The position numbers and the translations under genes were made by a program. From the NCBI GenBank assembly GCA_024642765.1, contig JAHEAM010000014.1, forward strand, positions 1 through 17,035: a stretch of DNA of 17,035 nt, read 5' to 3'. This document shows, in pieces, positions 1-6,690 of this stretch (positions within the stretch are counted from its first letter, which is position 1; every line of letters begins with the position of its first letter). The notes beneath the pieces are model-generated. The model worked only from the letters and a program-made list of their open reading frames with translations, was not told the origin of the DNA and made no database searches. This DNA is from Planctomycetaceae bacterium. GTDB taxonomy: Bacteria; Planctomycetota; Planctomycetia; Pirellulales; Pirellulaceae.

Positions 1-1
1 C

Positions 2-340
2 GAGGTCCTAGCGGCTCAAGGCTTCCCTTCATCGGAAATCATCTTGTCCGGTGGATTGACACGCACGACAGAACTCGGCCAAGTCCTCTCGGACGTTTTC
101 AATACGCCAGTCACCGTACTTGATTCTGCGACCGAGGGCTCTGCTTGGGGTGCGGCACTATTGGCAAAATTCCGCCACCAAGCACTCCAAAATGAATGCA
201 AAGATTGGGCTAACTTCTTGCAGGGGCACGCCTCTGGCTCGCCAACTCGATTCAAGCCGAATCCAGACTCCGTACAAGAATACGAAAAAACCTTCGAGCG
301 ATACAAACGACTGCTCGCCTTGAAAACTCATTTTGAATGA
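2..340 (+). CDS. FGGY-family carbohydrate kinase, C-terminal fragment (5' end outside window)
   Basis: This is the last 112 codons of a sugar kinase, open from the window edge to a TGA at 338-340. The visible part is the end of the FGGY C-terminal ATPase domain. It has the ILSGGLTRT motif, in which the Gly-Gly contacts ATP in this family, followed by 'GQVLSDVFNTPVTVLD' and 'EGSAWGAALLAKF', which match the usual 'QxxADVxxxPV' and 'GAAxxA' blocks of xylulokinase, gluconokinase and glycerol kinase relatives. Such enzymes phosphorylate a sugar or polyol in the cytoplasm using ATP. A polar tail of about 50 residues follows the last motif. The substrate-binding half lies outside the window, so I do not choose among xylulose, ribulose, gluconate or glycerol. 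The family call is firm; the substrate is unknown. Confidence 0.85.
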   Translation, partial: EVLAAQGFPSSEIILSGGLTRTTELGQVLSDVFNTPVTVLDSATEGSAWGAALLAKFRHQALQNECKDWANFLQGHASGSPTRFKPNPDSVQEYEKTFERYKRLLALKTHFE

Positions 341-392
341 AATTTCTGCAACACTGTAGGGCCCATGCAACCCAGGAATCGCAGATTCAATT

Positions 393-665
393 TTATTTAA
401 CAGGTTTGGCTGGGATGGGTTGCCAAGTGGTCGCCGATAATTCTTCCTTTCCCTTAATGCCGTTTGTTTTCATCGACAGCACGCGTTCGATCTCCGCGGG
501 CCCGTAGCCCTGCTGGATCATTGCCATTTTCAAATTGGCGTCTGCGCGTTGTTGGCTCATTTTGGTAATCGTGTTGCAGATTATGGCGATGATTCCGCAA
601 AGAAACGGACCACCTAAGACGCAGATTACGACTACCAATGAGACGAGACGAGACGAAATATCCAT
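393..665 (-). CDS. Small single-pass membrane protein, 90 aa, function unknown
   Basis: The predicted protein has one hydrophobic segment at about residues 8-30 (LVSLVVVICVLGGPFLCGII). A soluble tail follows, with the stretch KMAMIQQGYGPAEIERVL at about residues 46-63. From memory, short 'K..MI..GY...EIERV' helical segments recur in small planctomycete membrane proteins of unknown role; I cannot name a family. Unusually for this window the start has a good ribosome-binding site, GAGGT 8 nt upstream of the ATG, and an AT-rich palindromic element lies just upstream. It lies downstream of the TIGR03790 gene on the same strand, 109 bp away, so it could have its own promoter. Likely orientation is N-terminus at the inner membrane and tail in the cytoplasm, but this is inferred only from length and charge. 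Confidence 0.65.
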   Translation of the reverse strand: MDISSRLVSLVVVICVLGGPFLCGIIAIICNTITKMSQQRADANLKMAMIQQGYGPAEIERVLSMKTNGIKGKEELSATTWQPIPAKPVK

Positions 666-673
666 TTTTTACG

Positions 674-678
674 ACCTC
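674..678 (-). promoter_or_regulatory. Shine-Dalgarno of the 90-aa membrane protein
   Basis: On the minus strand GAGGT lies 8 nt upstream of the ATG at 663-665. It is one of only a few good Shine-Dalgarno matches in the window and supports this small ORF as a translated gene with this start. Confidence 0.55.
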
Positions 679-679
679 A

Positions 680-695
680 ATTAATGCGTATTAAT
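680..695. promoter_or_regulatory. Palindromic ATTAAT-GCGT-ATTAAT element
   Basis: Two copies of ATTAAT, itself a perfect palindrome, are separated by 4 bp (GCGT) and end about 15 bp upstream of the start codon of the 90-aa membrane protein gene. The arrangement reads as a symmetric 16-bp site overlapping the 5' leader, as expected of an operator. It could also be chance in an AT-rich intergenic stretch, or part of a -10 element. No regulator is encoded next to it. Confidence 0.25.
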
Positions 696-774
696 CTCGA
701 CAGGTACATGATTCGTTTTCGGCGTTCCCATATTGAGTTTTTTTTCGAAAAAGTCTGTTTTCTTTTTGCACGCT

Positions 775-2013
775 CTATCGATACGGCGCACACAACGGGT
801 CACCGATCACAATATCTTCCCAGCCAACAAATCGCGACGCCGCATAGAAACTTTCTGCAAGGGTCCAACCCGTTGTATAGCGATCAAACAAAATCGAAGG
901 TGAGGCGATCGCTAGCAGAAGCGGCTCATTGCAATAACCCTTGACGCCCGTAACACCATTCACAATTAGGTCAGCAACGAGTGATTGTCCTCCAGACGTG
1001 GGCAAGAATGTGCGACCACTCGTCGAAACTGCGGTCTCAGCAATTCCACCGGGAGAAAAAACGAGACCCTTATAGTCGGCCGCGACAAATTTCGGGTCGT
1101 TGCTTCCCCAAGACCCATAACCCATTAACGTAGTTTGCTTTCCCGCAAATTTTTCGGTGTCTTCCAGAATCACCGGCTTCCCAGCACTCTCTAAACTCTT
1201 CACGGCTGCGGCTAGGTCGGCATTCCATTGCTTGTAACCCATTTCGTTGATCACCTGCAAGGCAGGTTTCGAGTCTTTGACTGGTGAAAAAGGAACCGCG
1301 CTAATATCTCCTACGCCGAATCCGGCAGCGATATCAATCAATATATTACCCGTTGGCTTTTTCGATTCTGCAGCAATCGCGCGATCGACAAGTGATTTCG
1401 CGTCATCGACAGTGTAGCCGTCCAAACGTGTCACTAAATAGCCTCCGAAATCAGCGTGCGTAAATCGCTTCTGTGAATTCCAAAAACGATTCGCATAACA
1501 CTTGCCTGTGAATGCGGTGTCCTTCAATTGAAGAGGAACAACGTCTTTGCGCTCAGAGTAATCAAGAGCTGCAATAAACGAATCTAGCGAACAACGCGAT
1601 CCCGAAATACCCAACGGAGCATCGGTCAAACGAATGGGAACGCCTTTGGTCAAGACAATAAAATCAATGTCAGTATTACTCGCCAAGAACTTTCGTAACG
1701 GCTCTTCGATTTGGTTTTGAAAATCCTTAAACGCCATCGTTTCTTTGTTGGCAGCAACTGCCGAGTCCTGACAGTGCACGGAAAGTTTCTTTTTGACGCC
1801 GCGCTTCGTCATGTAGTACTTGGTGATCTCGACGGAAGCAGGACTATCCGCGTTTTCAACGACCAGAACTCGGTCAGCTGAGATCGACTCTGTCGTTGCA
1901 ATGACAGGATCCCGTGGACTTGGAATTTTGGTTTGCGCAAAACCAACAACCGCCAACAACAATATTGAGTGGAACGCCAGAAACGTCTTCGAAATAAAAT
2001 GCAATTTGGTCAT
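775..2013 (-). CDS. Secreted TIGR03790-family protein, function unknown
   Basis: Predicted 412 aa. An in-frame ATG at 2079 would give a longer form. I prefer the ATG at 2011-2013 because it places a normal signal peptide at the N-terminus: Lys/His n-region, hydrophobic core FLAFHSILLLAVV, and a cleavage-like GFA-Q at about residue 26. After it the protein shows hallmarks I associate with the TIGR03790 family, which occurs in planctomycetes and some other large-genome bacteria. These are an N-terminal 'DRVLVVENADSPASVEIT.YY' block, a 'DFIVLTKGVPIRL' block, a central 'GYGSWGSNDP' segment and a C-terminal 'GWEDIVIGDPLCAPYR' ending. No function is established for the family. The protein is probably periplasmic or exported. 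It is divergently oriented from the GCS2-CBS gene with 134 bp between starts, and I see no metabolic reason to include it in the ligase cluster. Confidence 0.75.
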   Translation of the reverse strand: MTKLHFISKTFLAFHSILLLAVVGFAQTKIPSPRDPVIATTESISADRVLVVENADSPASVEITKYYMTKRGVKKKLSVHCQDSAVAANKETMAFKDFQNQIEEPLRKFLASNTDIDFIVLTKGVPIRLTDAPLGISGSRCSLDSFIAALDYSERKDVVPLQLKDTAFTGKCYANRFWNSQKRFTHADFGGYLVTRLDGYTVDDAKSLVDRAIAAESKKPTGNILIDIAAGFGVGDISAVPFSPVKDSKPALQVINEMGYKQWNADLAAAVKSLESAGKPVILEDTEKFAGKQTTLMGYGSWGSNDPKFVAADYKGLVFSPGGIAETAVSTSGRTFLPTSGGQSLVADLIVNGVTGVKGYCNEPLLLAIASPSILFDRYTTGWTLAESFYAASRFVGWEDIVIGDPLCAPYR

Positions 2014-2147
2014 AGCAATTGAGTGCAATCTGTTTTGGAATTTGGCAGCAGTACCTTTTATCCATGGATGGACAACCACTAGTATGTTCCAAATTAGTCC
2101 GTTAGGCCAGAGATGGCGGATAAAGGCAACGTCAAACCTTTAAGACC

Positions 2148-4121
2148 ATGATTCCCGAACGCGATGCAAAATGTTATCGTTTTGGAAAGAAATCAATGGT
2201 GCGGGTAAGACGGAGATCTATTTCTGTGGGCGACGAAAACATCAGCGCGCTGTCTGGTCAGACTAAGACTCGATTTCTTCGGCATTTGCTGGACGATATT
2301 AGGGCTCTTGAGCATATGATCGATAACGGACTCATCGAGTCTGGCGTGACGCGAATCGGTGCTGAACAAGAACTGTGCCTTGTTCGAAACGACTTGCGGC
2401 CGGCCATGACTGCCCCCCAAATTCTGAAAACTATCGGCGACTCACATTTTACTTCGGAGTTGGCGCTTTGGAATCTCGAGATCAACTTGGATCCACTTGA
2501 GGCCTTGCCTGGTTGCTTACGGCAAATGGGTGACCAACTCACGAACTTGTTGAAGCAGGCTAATGAAGAAGCCAGACGCTACAACAGCGAAATTGTATTG
2601 ACTGGCATCTTGCCGACCATTCGCAAAAGTGAATTAGACTTCAAATATATGACACCCAGTCCTCGTTTTCGAATCTTGGACAAGATTCTCAAGGAACTGC
2701 GGGGAGAAGATTTTTCTTTATATATCGAAGGCGTCGACGAAGTCAGTTTGAAACACAACTCGATTCTATTCGAAGCGTGTAACACGAGCTTCCAAGTCCA
2801 TTTGCAAATCGACCCCCATGAGTTTGCCGACAAATACAATTGGGCCCAAGTCCTGGCAGGGCCCGTTTTGGCAGTCGCTTGCAACTCCCCAATTCTGTTA
2901 GGGAAAGAGCTTTGGTCCGAAACACGAATTGCCTTGTTCCGGCAAAGCATCGAGACACGTCACACCGGAAACTATGTCTATGACAAACAACCGCGTGTTG
3001 CGTTCGGCAAGAATTGGCTCAAGTCGTCGGCGGTCGAAATTTTCAAAAATGATGTCGCGATTTACAACTTGATTATTGCTGCTGAATTCGACGACGAAAA
3101 CTCGATGGAATTGCTCTCCAAAGGCATAACGCCTCAATTAAAGGCAATGAAATTGCACAATGGCACCCTCTATAAATGGAATCGCGCTTGCTACGGCGTT
3201 GCCAACAATCAGGCTCATCTGCGAATCGAAAATCGCTACATTCCGGCCGGCCCAACGCCCCAGGACGAAATGGCAAACGCTACCTTTTGGATCGGGCTAA
3301 TGCTGGCGATGCCCGACGACTGGCGCGGTGCCTGGGAACAGCACTTTCACTTCCAAGAGGTGCGTTCAAATTTTCTGAAAGCCGCTCGGAATGGCATGTC
3401 AAACGAATTCCGTTGGTTCGACAAGTCTCTCGACGCCACAGAACTTCTGCTTGAAACTTTGCTGCCGATGGCACGACAAGGCCTCGAGTCAATTGGTATT
3501 CCCGAGTCGGAATACGGTGGCTATTTAGCGATCATCGAACAACGACTCGTGCGACGACAAACGGGTGCGAGCTGGATGATCGATTCACTTCGACAACTTC
3601 GCTATAAGAACACTGTCGACGAATCAATGTTGATGATCACGAATTACATGCGCGAATACGGCCTTTCGGATCGACCCGTTCATGAGTGGGAAATCCCCGG
3701 CCAGTCGACGCTTGTGAGCATTCCCAACCGCTATGACCGCGTCGACAGCATCATGATCACAAACTTGGTCACCGTTCGCGAAGACGACTTATTAGAGTTT
3801 GCGGCGACCCTTATGCAGTGGAATCACTTTCATCACCTACCTGTTGAAAATCCCGATGGCACGTTGGCGGGAATCATATCCGCAAACGATATTGAACGGT
3901 TCCATAGCTCAAACCCAGACGATCGCGATGCACTCGTGGGAGCTTACATGATCTCCGACGTCATCACGATCTCTCCCGAAACATCGTTAGACCGTGCCGA
4001 AAAAGTCATGCTGCTCAACGAGTTCGGTAGCTTGCCCGTTGTACGTGACAACCGGATCGTCGGCATTGTCACGGCAAACGACATTCGTGATCTAAGAACA
4101 AAGTGTCAAACTGGCGAATGA
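2148..4121 (+). CDS. GCS2-type carboxylate-amine ligase fused to a C-terminal CBS-domain pair
   Basis: Predicted 657-aa cytosolic ligase with an energy-sensing tail. Residues about 40-480 form a glutamate-cysteine ligase family 2 (glutamine-synthetase-fold) domain. The acidic metal/ATP strand is RIGAEQELCLV (E73, E75). Further blocks are 'WNLEINLDP' (E111, N113), 'SFQVHLQID' (H218), 'HLRIENRYIPAGPT' (R359, E361, R363) and 'RQTGAS' near 470. The family activates a carboxylate with ATP and joins it to an amine. Residues about 535-585 and 600-650 are two CBS motifs ('MITNLVTVREDD', 'GIISANDIERF'; 'MISDVITISPETS', 'GIVTANDIRDL'), a module that usually binds AMP, ADP or ATP. The gene converges on the first ATP-grasp gene with a 7-bp gap. 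A second ATG at 2196 (residue 17) has a weak GGAAAG upstream and could be the true start. The fold and fusion are clear; the substrates are not known. Confidence 0.88.
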   Translation: MIPERDAKCYRFGKKSMVRVRRRSISVGDENISALSGQTKTRFLRHLLDDIRALEHMIDNGLIESGVTRIGAEQELCLVRNDLRPAMTAPQILKTIGDSHFTSELALWNLEINLDPLEALPGCLRQMGDQLTNLLKQANEEARRYNSEIVLTGILPTIRKSELDFKYMTPSPRFRILDKILKELRGEDFSLYIEGVDEVSLKHNSILFEACNTSFQVHLQIDPHEFADKYNWAQVLAGPVLAVACNSPILLGKELWSETRIALFRQSIETRHTGNYVYDKQPRVAFGKNWLKSSAVEIFKNDVAIYNLIIAAEFDDENSMELLSKGITPQLKAMKLHNGTLYKWNRACYGVANNQAHLRIENRYIPAGPTPQDEMANATFWIGLMLAMPDDWRGAWEQHFHFQEVRSNFLKAARNGMSNEFRWFDKSLDATELLLETLLPMARQGLESIGIPESEYGGYLAIIEQRLVRRQTGASWMIDSLRQLRYKNTVDESMLMITNYMREYGLSDRPVHEWEIPGQSTLVSIPNRYDRVDSIMITNLVTVREDDLLEFAATLMQWNHFHHLPVENPDGTLAGIISANDIERFHSSNPDDRDALVGAYMISDVITISPETSLDRAEKVMLLNEFGSLPVVRDNRIVGIVTANDIRDLRTKCQTGE

Positions 4122-4128
4122 CCTTTGT

Positions 4129-5346
4129 TTAACCAGCGTACATTTGCAAGCGGATCCCAATTTGGTCAAGGATTTCGCAAGTTGTCCTAAAGTCCGGATG
4201 ACGAGCGATGATCATTCCGTCCGAACGCAACGTCTGCTTCCAGTCACGGCGTTGCGCTCCAATTGGTAAAAGGTCAACGACGCAAAAGTGTTCGCCATAG
4301 TCCGCCATCAATGACTCCAGGCCATCAATATGTTGAATTTGACCGTTGCCTTGAGCTCGTTTGAAAATATGCCCAGCGTTATATTTTCTCGTAATCGGCA
4401 AACTGAAAGTGCCTTTCGTTACCGATTCCGCCCATCCAGAATAAATGTCGAAATTGTTCGCGAAGTTCATCAAGTCAACGGTGTTAGCGCCCGGCGGCCG
4501 AGCAGCGATTTCACCAAAAACCGCTTCACCATCGGCCTTGCGATACCATTCCATGTGCGTGAAACCCGATTGGAATCCTAAGGCCTGAATGACTTGCTGC
4601 CCCATCCTGCGGCCGCTATCGTAAAACGGATCGTCGACATCGCGCAGGGCAATCGTCTGCTGGCTAATCCATTGATGCGTTCGCCCGAGCAAGGGACGCG
4701 GTCGATACTGACAAATATTGAAAAATTTGATCTCCCCATCAACGCAAACTGTGTCAAACGTGTATTCGTCCGCTTCGATAAACTCCTCGACACTGACTTC
4801 TTGCACGTGGCCCAGCAATGGCAAGATTTCTTCCAACTGCACAGCGCTATCGACACGATAGGTGTCGGCGGAACCTGCCCCAGCAATTGGCTTCACGCAA
4901 ATCGGATAACCAATTCGATGAGCCGCCGCACGAACGCCGTCCTTTGTCTGAGTGCTTTCATGGCGCGGTGTTCGAATCCCGTTTCGATCGAGGACCAGTT
5001 TCATCTTCTCTTTATCGCGAAAAGGAATAGTCTGTTCGATACTCATTCCCTGCAACTTCAATATCTCTCGCAACTGGGCCGCCAGTACCATGTACGGTTC
5101 CCAGGTGCATTCAACGCGATCGATGCGAACTTTCTTTGCAGCATTTGCAACGATCTTGAATATCGCCTGCTGATCACTGAAGGAAGGAACCTGCAGGTAG
5201 GCCGCCAAGGACTGTTTCGCCATGGCGGGCAAGTCGTTTTCGTGTTGATCACCAAGGCCAATGACCTGGTTGCCTTGACGCGCAAGTCCCCGCGTAAAAA
5301 AAGGCTGCTCCACCGGAAAGCCTGGCGAAATCATCAAAACATTCAT
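4129..5346 (-). CDS. ATP-grasp carboxylate-amine ligase, paralogue 1
   Basis: Predicted 405-aa ATP-grasp ligase of the carnosine synthase/L-amino-acid-ligase/biotin-carboxylase type. An N-terminal pre-ATP-grasp Rossmann-like domain ('MNVLMISPGFPVEQ') covers about residues 1-110. The ATP-binding half follows: 'YPICVKPIAGAGSA' with K152 and the Gly-rich loop 156-159, then 'SVEEFIEADEYTFD' with E187/E188. The metal-binding strands are 'THMEW' (E266) and 'GEIAARPPGAN' (E279, R283). These enzymes form an acyl-phosphate and transfer the acyl group to an amine. It lies 24 bp downstream of paralogue 2 on the same strand, so the two are probably co-transcribed. AGGA stands 6 nt before the ATG. The motif spacing matches the two other ATP-grasp proteins in the window almost residue for residue, which indicates duplication. 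All expected catalytic residues are present; the substrate is unknown. Confidence 0.9.
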   Translation of the reverse strand: MNVLMISPGFPVEQPFFTRGLARQGNQVIGLGDQHENDLPAMAKQSLAAYLQVPSFSDQQAIFKIVANAAKKVRIDRVECTWEPYMVLAAQLREILKLQGMSIEQTIPFRDKEKMKLVLDRNGIRTPRHESTQTKDGVRAAAHRIGYPICVKPIAGAGSADTYRVDSAVQLEEILPLLGHVQEVSVEEFIEADEYTFDTVCVDGEIKFFNICQYRPRPLLGRTHQWISQQTIALRDVDDPFYDSGRRMGQQVIQALGFQSGFTHMEWYRKADGEAVFGEIAARPPGANTVDLMNFANNFDIYSGWAESVTKGTFSLPITRKYNAGHIFKRAQGNGQIQHIDGLESLMADYGEHFCVVDLLPIGAQRRDWKQTLRSDGMIIARHPDFRTTCEILDQIGIRLQMYAG

Positions 5347-5352
5347 GTGTTT

Positions 5353-5356
5353 TCCT
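5353..5356 (-). promoter_or_regulatory. Shine-Dalgarno of ATP-grasp paralogue 1
   Basis: On the minus strand AGGA lies 6 nt upstream of the ATG at 5344-5346, within the 24-bp gap after paralogue 2. It supports this start and independent ribosome loading inside the two-gene transcript. Confidence 0.5.
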
Positions 5357-5370
5357 AAAGTTTAATGGAG

Positions 5371-6588
5371 TTATCCCATTTCAATTCGAATGGTGTTGAT
5401 GGTTTGTTTCAACGCTTCCTCGACGACGCGAGTTTCTGGGTGGCGAAAAATGATATAACCCTCGCCCTCGTAACTTCCACTCGGTGCATGGCCGTGATCA
5501 GGAATCTTTGCTTCCGCAATCAAATGCCCTAACGACTTCGCAACTTCATCCAAGCCATGAATTCTAGCCACTTTGCCAACTCCCATACCACGCAAATAAG
5601 CCGCACCTGCAGCGTATTTGCGTTCTGGGATTTCAAAGCGCTCATGGATCATCAATTCAGCCCAAGCCTGATATAAATTAAAATCATGGGCATACGAAAT
5701 GAGGGTTGTAAACTGAGCACCAGGTGGACGGGCTCCAACCTCTGAAATAGCAACGCTGCCATCGGGTCGCAAGAACCACTCCATGTGACTCAATCCCGTT
5801 TGCATTCCCAAGACTGAGAGTGCCTTCTGTGCAATTTGCTTCAGTGGCTGGTATTGCGGCAGATCGGTTTCACGCGGGATCATCACGCACCATTGAATCC
5901 ACGGCTCGCGAACAACTTCTAATGGCCCAGGCGAATAATGCGAAATCGATGACCAAACGATGTCGCCATGCAGTGAAATACTATCGAATGAATGCTCACG
6001 TCCAACAATAAACTCTTCCAACACAACCGGTTGCGACGAACTTGGATTTGCAAGCTTCAAACAATCAAACAACTGCTCTCTCGATTCACAACGAAACGTT
6101 CCCTTCGCGCCCGCGCCATCCGGTGGCTTAACAATTATTGGCAAACCAACGTGCTCTGCAAATTCCATCGCTTCCGGAATCGAGGGAGCCAACCGATGCC
6201 GAGCGCACGGCAATCCAGCCTGTCGCAGCGTAGATTTCATCAAGGCCTTGTCGCGAAAGCAATTCGCGGCATGGGCTCCCATTCCCGGCACACCCAATTG
6301 TTCTCGAATCTCACCTAATGAAACCTGGATTTGCTCCAACATCCCCATGATTCGATCAATGCCGCCAAACTCACGGCCGATCGCCTCGACTCCACGCCGC
6401 AATTCCGCTGTAGAAATATCGTTAACGGCATAATGAGCATGCAAACGGCTACGAATACTAGCCGAAAGTTTCGAGGCCGAATCGCAACTAACCACACCGA
6501 CCCGCGTGTCAGGTACTTTCGTCGCAGCGTCTATGAAACGCTCGGTCGCATCCAAAATATAGGGGGCTACAAAAATAATTTTCTTCAT
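5371..6588 (-). CDS. ATP-grasp carboxylate-amine ligase, paralogue 2
   Basis: Predicted 405-aa ATP-grasp ligase, first gene of the minus-strand pair. It has an N-terminal Rossmann-like domain ('MKKIIFVAPYI', about 1-110), an ATP-binding lysine strand 'LPIIVKPPDGAGAKGT' (K154, Gly loop 158-163) and an acidic strand 'VVLEEFIVGREHSFD' (E191, E192). The metal-binding strands are 'LSHMEWF' (E270) and 'SEVGARPPGAQ' (E283, R287). The overall architecture equals paralogue 1, and both end at residue 405, but the N-terminal domain differs most, which fits different substrates. It starts 102 bp from glgA in the opposite direction, so a shared regulatory region is likely. No Shine-Dalgarno is visible before the ATG. 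It may activate an amino acid or dipeptide carboxylate. The reaction class is well supported by family motifs; the substrate is inferred only as 'carboxylate plus amine'. Confidence 0.9.
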   Translation of the reverse strand: MKKIIFVAPYILDATERFIDAATKVPDTRVGVVSCDSASKLSASIRSRLHAHYAVNDISTAELRRGVEAIGREFGGIDRIMGMLEQIQVSLGEIREQLGVPGMGAHAANCFRDKALMKSTLRQAGLPCARHRLAPSIPEAMEFAEHVGLPIIVKPPDGAGAKGTFRCESREQLFDCLKLANPSSSQPVVLEEFIVGREHSFDSISLHGDIVWSSISHYSPGPLEVVREPWIQWCVMIPRETDLPQYQPLKQIAQKALSVLGMQTGLSHMEWFLRPDGSVAISEVGARPPGAQFTTLISYAHDFNLYQAWAELMIHERFEIPERKYAAGAAYLRGMGVGKVARIHGLDEVAKSLGHLIAEAKIPDHGHAPSGSYEGEGYIIFRHPETRVVEEALKQTINTIRIEMG

Positions 6589-6690
6589 TTGACCGGCATT
6601 TCAAATAATTGATTGTGTCTTTGAATATCATAGACTACGCAAACGCTCGGTTCAGCAACAAACTTTTAACCGCAAACTCGTAAACCGAAA
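6589..6690. promoter_or_regulatory. Divergent intergenic region between ATP-grasp 2 and glgA
   Basis: These 102 bp separate the start codons of the minus-strand ATP-grasp pair and of glgA, so they must carry or sit next to promoters for both. Reading toward glgA, TTGATT (6609-6614) and TAGACT (6631-6636) are 16 bp apart and match four of six positions each of the sigma70-type -35 and -10 boxes. This is a weak candidate. Just before glgA the related strings TAACCG and TAAACCG occur 14 bp apart. No Shine-Dalgarno precedes either start. I see no operator for a known regulator. Confidence 0.35.

Noticed and set aside
640..654. Three tandem GAGAC pentamers near the start of the 90-aa gene, considered as a phase-variation tract
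   Set aside because: Three copies are too few for efficient slippage, and the repeat simply encodes a Ser/Arg/Leu/Val stretch.
741..752. Perfect palindrome TTTTTCGAAAAA between the TIGR03790 gene and the small membrane gene, considered as a terminator
   Set aside because: The stem would be almost only A-T with no room for a loop, so a stable hairpin terminator is not supported.
2039..2096. Inverted repeat AATTTGG / CCAAATT in the divergent region before the GCS2-CBS gene
   Set aside because: Seven base pairs separated by 44 bp is expected by chance in AT-rich DNA.
4122..4128. Possible bidirectional terminator between the convergent GCS2-CBS and ATP-grasp 1 genes
   Set aside because: The gap is only 7 bp and neither coding end forms an evident hairpin with a T tract.
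4594..5358. 254-codon plus-strand ORF antisense to ATP-grasp paralogue 1
   Set aside because: It lies wholly opposite a gene with complete ATP-grasp motifs, shows no recognisable domain and has a low-complexity-free but implausible composition; it is a shadow frame.
5960..6433. 157-codon plus-strand ORF antisense to ATP-grasp paralogue 2
   Set aside because: It is opposite a well-supported gene and has no recognisable features.
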